64,000 nucleotides of DNA from assembly GCF_900141745.1 (NCBI RefSeq), contig NZ_FSRM01000002.1, forward strand, positions 310,001-374,000. The letters run 5' to 3'. Origin of the DNA: Paraburkholderia phenazinium. Lineage in GTDB: Bacteria > Pseudomonadota > Gammaproteobacteria > Burkholderiales > Burkholderiaceae. Under the pieces are notes generated by a model. It was given only the letters and a program-made list of their open reading frames with translations, searched no databases and was not told where the DNA came from. How positions within the stretch are numbered: the stretch's first letter is position 1; each line of letters begins with the position of its first letter. Positions 56,333 to 64,000 of this stretch are shown here, in pieces. A program made the position numbers and the translations under genes.

Positions 56333-57870
56333 ATACGAACGGCTTTTCTTTCAGCGCGCTGGTGTTGGAGATACTGGCGTGCCTCGTGATAGCGGGCTGT
56401 ACGGTTGGGCCGAACTTCGAACCTCCCGTGACGTCCACGCCGCCGCAAGTGTTCGATCGCACTCAGGCGGCGCAGGCTCCAAGCAAGGCTGTCGAGACCG
56501 ACTTCGATACGGACTGGTGGACCCTGTTCAACGATCCCACCTTGAATACGCTCGAACAGCAACTGGCCAATGCGAACCTCGATGTGGCCGCGGCATCGGC
56601 GCGCCTTCGCCAAAGCCGGGCTGAGCAACGGGTCGCAGGTGCAGCAGAATATCCCACGCTGGACGGCGCTGCGTCGTATGACCGCGAGCGCGGAAGTCCA
56701 AACGGCATCCTGTCGCTGCTCGGGGTTAGTCCGACCGAAACGCAGTCGCAATCCGCTTCGGGTAATACGCCGCTCGGTGTCGCGCCGTTGCCGGGCTCCA
56801 AGGGTTCGCCGGCGTACAACCTCTATCAGGCAGGCTTCGACGCCTCCTGGGAACTCGATATCTGGGGCCGCAATCGACGTGGTGTCGAAGCTGCGACTGC
56901 CTTGACGCAGGCTTCTTACGAGGATCGAAACGCTGTGTTGCTGTCAGCCCGCGCTGAACTCGCGCGAGACTATATCGAGCTTCGCGATACACAGTCGTTG
57001 CTGCGCATTGCGAAGCAAAACCTCGAACTTGCTCGCGATACCACGAAACTCACGCAAGTCCAGGTACGCGAAGGCGTGACGACGGATCTGGACGTGGCCA
57101 ACGCTTCCGCGCAGGCGGCTTCGATCGAGAGCCTGATCCCGACGCTCGAATCGCGCTGCGAGACCACGATCAACGCGATTGGCGTATTACTCGGCGAAGA
57201 GCCAGGCGCGCTCGCGCAAACACTAAGCGAGCCGCATGACGTCCCCGAGCTGCCTGCGCAGGTACCCATCGGCTTTCCGTCGGAGCTGGTGCAACGCAGA
57301 CCGGATATCCGGCAAGCGGAGGCACAGCTGCATGCTGCCACTGCCTCGATCGGTATGGCAAAAGCCGATTTTTATCCGCGCATTTCGCTGAATGGCAGCG
57401 CAGGTTTTCAGAGTTTGCAGCTCTCGAGCCTCGCCAACTGGGCCTCGGGACAGTTTGTTGTCGGACCCTCCATCACGATGCCGATTTTTGAAGGCGGACG
57501 GCTCAAGGGGACATTGCATCTGCGTGAGGCGCAACAACAGGAAGCCGCGATCGTCTATCAACGCACCGTACTTGAAGCGTGGCGCGAGGTGGACGATGCG
57601 CTGGTGGTCTACGATGCCGAACAGCAGCGGCGTGACCGATTAACGGAGGTGGTGGCTCTGAACCAGCGCGCACTGTCGGTCGCGCAGCAGCGTTACAAGG
57701 CCGGTGCACTCGATTATCTCGACGTGCTGAACGTACAGAGGCAGTTGCTCGATGGCGAAAGCAATCTTGAACAAAGCAAGGCAACCGCTGACGCGAATCT
57801 GATCACGCTTTGCAAGGCGCTTGGCGGTGGCTGGGAGTCGACTTATGCCAGGCAAGACGTGTCGCGTTGA
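56329..57870 (+). CDS. NodT-family outer-membrane efflux channel lipoprotein
   Basis: A 513-residue TolC/OprM-type channel. The signal peptide ends in a lipobox, LVIAGC, followed by TVGPNFEPP, the usual mature start of OprM homologues. Two repeats of the OEP fold are visible, with LVQRRPDIRQAEAQL as the diagnostic motif and YKAGALDYLDVLNVQRQLLDGE in the second repeat. It completes a tripartite pump with the two preceding genes and is coupled by a 4-bp overlap. Confidence 0.94.
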   Translation: MNTNGFSFSALVLEILACLVIAGCTVGPNFEPPVTSTPPQVFDRTQAAQAPSKAVETDFDTDWWTLFNDPTLNTLEQQLANANLDVAAASARLRQSRAEQRVAGAAEYPTLDGAASYDRERGSPNGILSLLGVSPTETQSQSASGNTPLGVAPLPGSKGSPAYNLYQAGFDASWELDIWGRNRRGVEAATALTQASYEDRNAVLLSARAELARDYIELRDTQSLLRIAKQNLELARDTTKLTQVQVREGVTTDLDVANASAQAASIESLIPTLESRCETTINAIGVLLGEEPGALAQTLSEPHDVPELPAQVPIGFPSELVQRRPDIRQAEAQLHAATASIGMAKADFYPRISLNGSAGFQSLQLSSLANWASGQFVVGPSITMPIFEGGRLKGTLHLREAQQQEAAIVYQRTVLEAWREVDDALVVYDAEQQRRDRLTEVVALNQRALSVAQQRYKAGALDYLDVLNVQRQLLDGESNLEQSKATADANLITLCKALGGGWESTYARQDVSR

Positions 57871-57882
57871 TGGGAGCATTGC

Positions 57883-58938
57883 TCACCGTCCCTGCGTAGT
57901 ACTGACCGGAACGGTACGCGCTGCAACCAGGCTCTGCCGACGCAGTGCTTCAGTTGTTTCGCCGGAACCATCGGCGCGCCAGCCCGGCGGCAAGATCACA
58001 TAGCAGATCGCAGCCCACACGCTCCGCGCCGACGCGATATCCCGTGCAAGACTAACCCAGTGCTCGAATTCGACGACGAGCGGATTGCGTGAGCGCGTCG
58101 GTGTCGTGAGACCGTAGCGGCACGGCTCATCGGCGCGTTCTTCCACATACGTGCCGAACAGGCGATCGAAGATCACAAGCACGCCGCCAAAGTTCGCATC
58201 GAGATAATCGACATTCGATGCGTGGTGCACGCGATGTGCCGACGGCGTATTGAACACGTATTCAAGCCAGCCGAGTTTCGGCGTCCACGTGTTATGCAGC
58301 CAGAACTGATAAAGCAGATTGAAACTCAACGTCGCCAGCACGATTTCAGGGCGCACACCGAGCCACACCAGCGGTGCGAAGAAGATCGCCGAGCCAGTCA
58401 GTTTGCCGGTCAGGCCGAGGCGATAAGCAGACGAAAGCGTCAACTGGTTCGGCGAGTGATGAACCGCATGCGTCGCCCAGAAAAAGCGGATGCGGTGCGA
58501 CGCACGGTGATACCAGTAGTAGCAGAACTCCTGTCCGATAAAGAGCAGGAACACCATCAACGCGCTGTTGAGCGTGACGGTAAAGATCCGGTGATCCCAG
58601 GCAAGGGCGAAGACCGGCGTCGCGAGCGAAAGCGGCAACAGCGCGAGCAGCTTGCGGCCGGCTACATCCGCCAACGAAATCCATACTTCATACCAGTCGA
58701 ACGGCAAAGCGCTATTGCGCTGTGTGCGGGTGAGCACCCATGCCTCGATCAGCGAGACACCAATGACGAACAACGTAACAAAAAGCGCGATTTTTCCAGT
58801 AGTCAACATGATGGGCAGATAACGGGTTGAGAGGTGAGACGCGTCGTCTGCGGGTAAAGCCGCTATCGCGTCGGGTGAAGCTAATGTAGTGGGCTGCCCG
58901 GCCAAAAACCACGCGTAAACCATGTCGCCAGATGTCAC
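57883..58938 (-). CDS. Sterol desaturase / fatty-acid hydroxylase family protein
   Basis: A 351-residue membrane di-iron oxygenase-type protein. The His motifs appear in order: HRASH, HAVHH, and HRVHH, within about four hydrophobic segments. Members hydroxylate or desaturate lipids. The first candidate start is a GTG at 58938 preceded by CCGGAG; the Met at 58809 would remove 43 poorly conserved residues and is the alternative. It converges on the efflux operon with a 12-bp gap. The substrate is unknown. Confidence 0.85.
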   Translation of the reverse strand: MTSGDMVYAWFLAGQPTTLASPDAIAALPADDASHLSTRYLPIMLTTGKIALFVTLFVIGVSLIEAWVLTRTQRNSALPFDWYEVWISLADVAGRKLLALLPLSLATPVFALAWDHRIFTVTLNSALMVFLLFIGQEFCYYWYHRASHRIRFFWATHAVHHSPNQLTLSSAYRLGLTGKLTGSAIFFAPLVWLGVRPEIVLATLSFNLLYQFWLHNTWTPKLGWLEYVFNTPSAHRVHHASNVDYLDANFGGVLVIFDRLFGTYVEERADEPCRYGLTTPTRSRNPLVVEFEHWVSLARDIASARSVWAAICYVILPPGWRADGSGETTEALRRQSLVAARTVPVSTTQGR

Positions 58939-59111
58939 GGAACTCCGGCCGCGACGGCAAGCCGGCCGCGCAGCCCGGCTGCTGGCGGCGCGCCGCCATG
59001 GTGTAACACCGCGACATCTTTTACCGGGCGATTATTTCGCGAGCTCCTTTTATAGTTCGTCCCGTTGCCACGCCGCAGTGCGTGACTGAACCGAACCTTG
59101 AAGGACACCTC

Positions 59112-60110
59112 ATGAAACTCCGCCACCTCACCGCAGCCAGCGCTGCGCTGCTCATCGCCCTCAGCACACCCGCCTTCGCCGGATGGTCGGGTCATGGCAC
59201 TGCCTACACGCCGCACGGCACCTACAACGGCGCACATTACGGCTCCTGCACGGGCGGCAGCTGTACGCACGCAGGCGGCGTCGCGAATCCCTATGGCGGT
59301 ATCGCCACCAACACCGGCACCGTCACTCGCACTGCTCCCGGCCAGTTTTCGAATTCGGGCACAGCCACCGGCCCTAACGGACGCCAGGTCCAGCACTCGG
59401 GTGACACAAGCTGCGCAGGCGGTACGTGCGACCACACCGGCACACTGACCGGCTCGGACGGCCACAGCGCCACGACGTCGGGCAGCGTGACGCGCAACGC
59501 GCCGGGTCAGTATTCGTCTTCGGGCACGATCACTGCCGCGAATGGCAACACCACTAGTCACACGGCATCGACAGACTGCGCCGGTTCCACCTGCACCCGT
59601 TCCGGCACCGTGACGGGCACCGACGGTGGAACCGTCACGCATTCGGGCAGCGCGACACGCGTGGCCGCTGGCGTGGTCACGACGGGCGGCGGCACGACGG
59701 TCGTGCACGGCGGCACAGTGACCACCGGTGGCACTGTCACGACGGTGGGCGCTACGGTTGCCGTGGGTACCGCACCGGTTGTGGTCGCGCCGCCGCCAGT
59801 CGCCGTCGCAGCCGCACCGGTGGTCGTGGCGCCGGCACCCGTGGTCGTCGCGCCTCCGGTTGCATACGTGCCACCGCCGCCCGTCGCCTACGTTGCGCCT
59901 CCTGCACCGAAGACCGTCTACGTTGCGCCGCCCCCGCCCAAGGTGGTCTACGTCGCGCCGCCCCCGCCGCGTGTCGTGTTCATCGCGCCGCAGTCCCGCA
60001 CGCTGTATGTCGCGCCGCGTCCTGTGTATGTAGCGCCCGCGCCGCGTCCTGCTGTATTCGTGCCGGGCCACTGGGTTGGGCGCTTCTGGGTGCCGGCGCA
60101 CTGGGCGTAA
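59112..60110 (+). CDS. Secreted low-complexity repeat protein (Thr/Gly/Ser then Val/Pro-rich)
   Basis: A 332-residue exported protein. A Sec signal peptide (KLRHLTAASAALLIALSTPAFA) is followed by four or so repeats of about 45 residues built on C-x-G-x-x-C pairs, G-x-V-T-R-x-A-P-G-Q-F/Y and S-G-T-x-T-G; then a Val/Ala/Pro-rich tail with repeats of VYVAPPPPK type, ending PGHWVGRFWVPAHWA. Paired Cys suggest disulfides. The start follows AAGGACACCTC. It precedes the EF-hand and two-component genes on the same strand by about 65 bp. I do not recognise a named family; a cell-surface or wall role is plausible. Confidence 0.75.
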   Translation: MKLRHLTAASAALLIALSTPAFAGWSGHGTAYTPHGTYNGAHYGSCTGGSCTHAGGVANPYGGIATNTGTVTRTAPGQFSNSGTATGPNGRQVQHSGDTSCAGGTCDHTGTLTGSDGHSATTSGSVTRNAPGQYSSSGTITAANGNTTSHTASTDCAGSTCTRSGTVTGTDGGTVTHSGSATRVAAGVVTTGGGTTVVHGGTVTTGGTVTTVGATVAVGTAPVVVAPPPVAVAAAPVVVAPAPVVVAPPVAYVPPPPVAYVAPPAPKTVYVAPPPPKVVYVAPPPPRVVFIAPQSRTLYVAPRPVYVAPAPRPAVFVPGHWVGRFWVPAHWA

Positions 60111-60177
60111 CGGCAAACATCAGATCAATGAATTAACCCTGCCGGCCATGAGCGTCGGCCACACCACGGAGTAAATG

Positions 60178-60468
60178 ATGAAAAAGATGATCGCGGTTCT
60201 TGTCTTGTGTATTGTTTCGGCAACGGCTTCGGCTCAGAGCGCACTGCCACCTGCGGATACCCCGCGCGGCGAGCGTGCGATGCAACAATTGCAGGCTCGC
60301 TTTGCCAGTGCCAACACGACGGGCGACGGCAAGCTGACGCGGGAACAGGCGGCTGCGGGTATGCCGATGGTCGCGAAACATTTCGACGAAATCGATACGC
60401 AGCACGTCGGTTATGTCACGCTGCCGCAAATCGAGGCACTGATGCAACAGAAAGCAATGTCACGCTGA
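60178..60468 (+). CDS. Secreted EF-hand protein
   Basis: A protein of about 96 residues with a signal peptide (MKKMIAVLVLCIVSATASAQ) and two EF-hand-like segments. The first, ANTTGDGKLTREQA, has the D-G-K-L-T core and a Glu at the end; the second, IDTQHVGYVTLPQI, is degenerate. It should reside in the periplasm and may bind calcium or another cation. ATG codons at 60175 and 60178 are both possible; the GGAG spacing favours the second. It directly precedes an OmpR/EnvZ-type pair. Confidence 0.8.
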   Translation: MKKMIAVLVLCIVSATASAQSALPPADTPRGERAMQQLQARFASANTTGDGKLTREQAAAGMPMVAKHFDEIDTQHVGYVTLPQIEALMQQKAMSR

Positions 60469-60494
60469 ATGCCAATGAAGCCAGGAGACGCGTC

Positions 60495-61208
60495 ATGGAG
60501 CAGGTGAACAGGATTATCGTGCTGGACGACGAAGCCGAGTTGCGCAACATGCTGCAACGGTTTCTGACCGGCCACGGGTTCCATGTGCGCGTCGTCGCCG
60601 ACGGCAAGCAGCTCGACCGCTACCTGCAGCGCGAACCGTACGACCTGCTCGTGCTGGACCTGATGATGGAACCGGAAGACGGGCTGACGATATGCCGGCG
60701 GCTGCGCGCCGAAGGGCAGACGCTGCCCATCCTCATGCTGACCGCGAAAGGCGACCCGGTCGACCGCGTGGTCGGCCTCGAAACCGGTGCCGACGATTAC
60801 CTCGCGAAGCCGTTTCTCCCTGATGAACTCGTCGCGCGCATCCGTGCGCTGCTGCGCCGCCAGAAAATGGCCGCGGGCGTGCCGACCGTGACCTCGCAGA
60901 CGCTGCGCTTCGGCGAATACCAGTTCGACGTCGGTACGCAAACGCTGCTGCATCGTGGCGAGCCGGTCGAGGTGCACTCTGCGCAGATGTTGCTGCTGCA
61001 CGCGCTGGGGTCGTCGCCGAACCGGCCGGTGAGCCGCGAGAACCTGCTTGCGCGGGCGCGCGGCCGCGACCATGACGCGCTCGATCGCAGCATCGACGTG
61101 CAGATTCTGCGGTTGCGCCAGATCGTCGAAGACGATCCGTCGAAACCGCGCTTCATCAAGACCGTCTGGGGCGTCGGCTACATGCTCGTTGCAGGCATCG
61201 ACTCGTGA
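60495..61208 (+). CDS. OmpR-like response regulator
   Basis: A 238-residue (237 + stop) regulator. Receiver: acidic residues 11-13, phospho-acceptor Asp55 in LLVLDLMMEPEDG, Lys in DDYLAKPF. The winged helix contains QMLLLHALGSSPNRPVSRENLLARARG and DRSIDVQILRLRQIVEDD, close to OmpR. The start follows CCAGGAGACGCGTC. It lies 26 bp after the EF-hand gene and overlaps the kinase start as GTGA, forming an operon. Confidence 0.92.
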   Translation: MEQVNRIIVLDDEAELRNMLQRFLTGHGFHVRVVADGKQLDRYLQREPYDLLVLDLMMEPEDGLTICRRLRAEGQTLPILMLTAKGDPVDRVVGLETGADDYLAKPFLPDELVARIRALLRRQKMAAGVPTVTSQTLRFGEYQFDVGTQTLLHRGEPVEVHSAQMLLLHALGSSPNRPVSRENLLARARGRDHDALDRSIDVQILRLRQIVEDDPSKPRFIKTVWGVGYMLVAGIDS

Positions 61209-62560
61209 GCATGCCTACGCGTTCAAACCGTCGCGGCAGATGGCTGCCGCGTTCGCTGCTGGCGCGCAATATCGTGCTGCTGGTGGCGCTCGTCGCACTA
61301 ACCCAGGCATGCTCGTTTGCGGTGCTGCTGCATTTCGTGCAGCGCCCGCGCATCGACCGTGCTGCGATCATCTTCGCCGACTACGTCAAGACGCTCGATG
61401 GCGTGCTGGCCGCCATGCCACCCGACGAAGGCCGCGCCGCGGCCGCGCGCCTCGGCGCTCAGACAGAGACGCCCGAACATCTTGGCGTCGAACCGCAGCG
61501 CAGCCCGGTCCGCCTGTTTCGCACGTGGCAACGCGACGTCTTCGTCGGCGCACTGCAGCACTATCTACCGCCCGACATGCTGGTGCGCTGGCAGACCGGC
61601 GACGGCGAGCGGCTCTGGATTCGCGTGCACGTAGCCGGCGCGCCCTGCTGGATTGCGCTGCCGATGACCGAAGATGCGCAAGCGAGCGGCATTACCACGA
61701 CGCTTGTGCTCTCCGTGGGCCTCGCGTTGCTGGCCGCGCTAACGGGTTATCTGATCCAGTTGCACATCAACCGTCCGCTCAAGGATCTGGCGCGCGCCGC
61801 GCGACACGTGAGCGCGGGCGAAGCGCCGGTCGTTCTCCCGACCGACGGGCCGACGGAAATCGCCCAGGTGAGTAGCGCGTTCAACCAGATGACCCAGGCG
61901 TTGCAGCAGGCTGAAGCGACGCGTGCGCTGATGCTCGCTGGGGTGTCTCACGACATCCGCACGCCGCTCACCAAGCTGCGTCTCGCGATGGCGATGGCGA
62001 TTCCGCGTGGCGCCGACGATACGTTCGTGGCGTCGGCGGAAAGCTATCTCGACCACATCGACACGATTCTCCAGCAGTTCATGGATTACGCCGGCAGCGG
62101 CGAGCGCGAGGCGCCGCTGCCAGGCGATCTCAACGCGCTCATCGGTCAGCTCGCGGCGGATTTTGCGGGGCTCGGACACGAGTTCGAACTATCGCTCGGC
62201 GAAGTCCTCGTGTTCGCGTACCGGCCCGTGAGCCTGATGCGGCTCCTGATGAACCTGATGCAGAACGCGGTTGTCTATGGGCGCACAGGTCTCGCCGTGC
62301 GCACGTGGACCGAAGACGATGTCGCATGCGTCGCCGTCTGCGACCGCGGCAGCGGAATTGCCGCCGGGGAAATGGAGAAGCTCAAGACGCCGTTCAGCCG
62401 CGGCACGAACGCACGGACGCATTCGGGCGGCACAGGTCTCGGGCTCGCCATCGTCGAGCGCATCGCACGCCTGCACGGCGGCTCGCTTCAGTTTCGCGCG
62501 CGTGAAGGCGGTGGTCTCGAGGTGCACGTCACGTTGCCGCTAAACCGGCATTCTTCATAA
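61205..62560 (+). CDS. EnvZ-like sensor histidine kinase
   Basis: A 451-residue kinase: TM1 about residues 22-45, a short periplasmic region, TM2 about 162-186, HAMP, H-box AGVSHDIRTPLTKLRLAM with H249, N-box LLMNLMQNAVVYG, and G-boxes DRGSGIAAGEMEKLKTPF and GGTGLGLAIVERIA. The H-box matches EnvZ. The start is GTG at 61205, overlapping the regulator stop by 4 bp. It senses an envelope signal; the adjacent EF-hand gene suggests cations, by inference. Confidence 0.93.
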   Translation: MSMPTRSNRRGRWLPRSLLARNIVLLVALVALTQACSFAVLLHFVQRPRIDRAAIIFADYVKTLDGVLAAMPPDEGRAAAARLGAQTETPEHLGVEPQRSPVRLFRTWQRDVFVGALQHYLPPDMLVRWQTGDGERLWIRVHVAGAPCWIALPMTEDAQASGITTTLVLSVGLALLAALTGYLIQLHINRPLKDLARAARHVSAGEAPVVLPTDGPTEIAQVSSAFNQMTQALQQAEATRALMLAGVSHDIRTPLTKLRLAMAMAIPRGADDTFVASAESYLDHIDTILQQFMDYAGSGEREAPLPGDLNALIGQLAADFAGLGHEFELSLGEVLVFAYRPVSLMRLLMNLMQNAVVYGRTGLAVRTWTEDDVACVAVCDRGSGIAAGEMEKLKTPFSRGTNARTHSGGTGLGLAIVERIARLHGGSLQFRAREGGGLEVHVTLPLNRHSS

Positions 62561-62563
62561 AAA

Positions 62564-62586
62564 ACGCGGGCATCCCCTGCCCGCGT
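62564..62586. terminator. GC-rich hairpin after the EnvZ-like gene
   Basis: ACGCGGGCA (62564-62572) and TGCCCGCGT (62578-62586) form a perfect stem with a 5-nt loop. The A-tract lies on the left, so the U-tract would be on the minus strand; a plus-strand role rests on position only. Confidence 0.45.
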
Positions 62587-62725
62587 GCGACGAATCCCGG
62601 CGACATCGCGCGACACAATTCCTGAATGGTGTGCGGGACCGCTTCCTCCCATACTCACGTCTGCGTGCTGCGGCACACCTCCCCCCGACATTTTCCGGCG
62701 CCACGGTGCCGATGACAGGATCGAC

Positions 62726-63487
62726 ATGCAAACCTCATTCAAATACCTCGTTGGCAATGCAAAACGTTTGGCAGGCATGGCACTCGTGGCAGGATCGCTA
62801 CTCTTGACGGGCTGCGCCTCAGGCATCAACGGCACAACGCAAACCAGCGCGGCGCCGCACGTTCGTGCTGACGTCATCTATGTGTATTCGTTTAACGCCA
62901 CCCCCGAGCAGGTGAAAATGGACAGCGGCATCGCACAGAAAATTGGGTCGGCGATGAGCGGCGAATCGTCTGCGCAAAAGCAGGTTCAGACCGCGATCGA
63001 TACGCGCGAACAGGTCGCTAACGAAATCGTCCGCGAGCTGCAATCGATGGGCCTGCACGCGGTGCGCGTGGATGGCCCCGCACCGGCGAACCAGAACGCG
63101 CTGGTCGTCGAAGGCAGCTTCCAGACGATCGACGAAGGCAAGCGTCGCCGTCGCATCCTGATTGGTCTTGGGGCTGGCAAAAGCGAAGTGAGTGCGTCGG
63201 TGCAGATCCTGTATAAGCCCGCCGCAGGCACACCGATCGCACTGCAAAGCTTTTCCGCTAACGCCGACAGCGGCCATATGCCGGGCATCGCGGAAACAGC
63301 GGGGGTCGGTGCAGCGGCTGGTCATATTGCAACAGCTGCAGCGACAGGCACGGCGTTGCATGGCGTGTCCGAGGTGAAGCAGGACGGCGTGAGTGGTGAC
63401 GCGAAAAAGCTGGGCGATTCGATCGCGAAGCAGATTGCAGCGGCAAACACCGCAAACGGGTGGATGTCGGCTAAACGTATCGACTGA
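62726..63487 (+). CDS. DUF4410-type lipoprotein
   Basis: A 253-residue lipoprotein. The signal peptide ends at the lipobox LLLTGC, followed by ASGINGTTQ. The body, IYVYSFNATPEQVKMDSGIAQKI, REQVANEIVRELQSMGLHAV and GKRRRRILIGLGAGKSEVSASVQIL, matches the DUF4410 pattern, whose function I do not know. The start at 62726 follows ACAGGATCGAC. It comes 165 bp after the kinase, with a hairpin between, so it may have its own promoter. Confidence 0.78.
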   Translation: MQTSFKYLVGNAKRLAGMALVAGSLLLTGCASGINGTTQTSAAPHVRADVIYVYSFNATPEQVKMDSGIAQKIGSAMSGESSAQKQVQTAIDTREQVANEIVRELQSMGLHAVRVDGPAPANQNALVVEGSFQTIDEGKRRRRILIGLGAGKSEVSASVQILYKPAAGTPIALQSFSANADSGHMPGIAETAGVGAAAGHIATAAATGTALHGVSEVKQDGVSGDAKKLGDSIAKQIAAANTANGWMSAKRID

Positions 63488-63577
63488 CGCCAGTCTCAAC
63501 CTGGCGGCATCTGGCCGGACGCGTGCGGAGTATAGGGCACCTATCGAACCGGCCCAGGATGTCAGTCGTGGTTTCCG

Positions 63578-64000
63578 TCACTCCGGCAGTGCTACGCCGA
63601 GGCTCGCCATCAGCCCCCCGTCAACCCTGAACTCCGCGCCTGTGCAAAAACTTGCGCGATCGCTGGCCAGAAACGCGACGACCTCGGCGACTTCTTCCGG
63701 GCGCCCAATACGGCCGAGCGGCTGTGCTTTACCCCACTCCCGAAGGATTTCTTCCTCTCGCCCAGGAGCGGTTTCAGCGGCCGAAAAGCGTGTCATCGGC
63801 GCATCGATGCAGCCCGGACAGACTGCATTTGCGCGTATGCCGGCAGGACCAAAATCGACTGCGAGAGAGCGCGTCAAAGCAAGCATGCCACCCTTCGACG
63901 TCGCATAGGCGGCAACCCGGGCCTGGTTAGCAAGGGCCTGAACTGAGGCGATGTTGATGATCGAACCGCGTTGCAGTTTGAGCATGTGCGGCAATGCGTG
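63578..64000 (-). CDS. SDR-family oxidoreductase, N-terminus off the right edge
   Basis: The C-terminal ~140 residues of a short-chain dehydrogenase. Catalytic Ser in NIASVQALANQ, the intact site Y-A-T-S-K, then VCPGCIDAPMT and the C-terminal DRASFCTGAEFRVDGGLM. The frame is open to the window edge (His-Ala-Leu-Pro-His precedes the first Met), so the true start lies outside. The substrate is unknown. Confidence 0.9.
   Translation of the reverse strand, partial: HALPHMLKLQRGSIINIASVQALANQARVAAYATSKGGMLALTRSLAVDFGPAGIRANAVCPGCIDAPMTRFSAAETAPGREEEILREWGKAQPLGRIGRPEEVAEVVAFLASDRASFCTGAEFRVDGGLMASLGVALPE

Noticed and set aside
58935..60116. 393-codon minus-strand open frame opposite the repeat protein
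   Set aside because: It is Arg/Gly/His-rich low-complexity sequence with no recognisable motif, mirrors the repeat gene's codons, and the plus-strand frame has a signal peptide and ribosome-binding site.

Overview
The window looks like a chromosomal segment of a Paraburkholderia/Burkholderia-type betaproteobacterium. The support is high GC with strongly GC-ending codons, many LysR, GlxA/AraC and OmpR-type regulators, small H-NS-family proteins, and Burkholderiales-style dehydrogenase and efflux clusters. This is inferred from protein character and not from a database match. I see no rRNA, tRNA, CRISPR array or prophage. Both ends cut through genes.

Layout. 1-2155: a sugar-type ABC transporter (permease cut by the left edge, duplicated ATPase). 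2377-4659: an H-NS-family protein, a candidate small RNA or leader, a LysE-type exporter, a cold-shock protein with a long leader, and a small conserved protein. 4676-7740: an acyl-CoA ligase, an orphan transposase-domain protein and an orphan response regulator. 7847-21282: a five-gene minus-strand DNA repair operon (SbcD/YhaO-like nuclease, SbcC/YhaN-like ATPase, RecC, RecB, RecD) in which every junction is a 4-bp ATGA overlap. 21526-22593: alanine racemase.

22609-28288: a two-component system divergent from a methionine sulfoxide repair set made of Tat-exported MsrB, a DipZ/CcdA-thioredoxin membrane protein and exported MsrA. Together these look like a complete periplasmic repair pathway with its own electron supply. 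Next come a GH6 cellulase-family enzyme (28479-29417), a LysR/MFS divergent pair with a clear inverted repeat between them, a small hypothetical gene, a GlxA-type regulator, an isochorismatase-like hydrolase, and katG.

36210-42636: an NTF2-like protein, a frameshifted LysR gene, and a sugar-acid-like catabolic cluster (class II aldolase, SDR, IlvD/Edd dehydratase, iron alcohol dehydrogenase). 42758-51759: a methyltransferase, a small isomerase-like protein, GlxA-family regulators, an SDR, a compact methionyl-tRNA synthetase preceded by an attenuator-like terminator, a dienelactone hydrolase, an ArsR/DJ-1 pair and a mismatch glycosylase.

51720-57870: a LysR gene divergent from a monooxygenase-like protein plus an EmrB/EmrA/outer-membrane-factor efflux operon. 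57883-63487: a sterol-desaturase-family enzyme, then a secreted repeat protein, an EF-hand protein, an OmpR/EnvZ-like pair and a DUF4410-type lipoprotein. 63578-64000: an SDR cut by the right edge.

The most interesting units are the coupled YhaON-RecBCD-like operon, the MsrB-DipZ-MsrA set with its adjacent two-component system, the second-type MetRS with its attenuator-like leader, and the EF-hand/two-component cluster at the right end.
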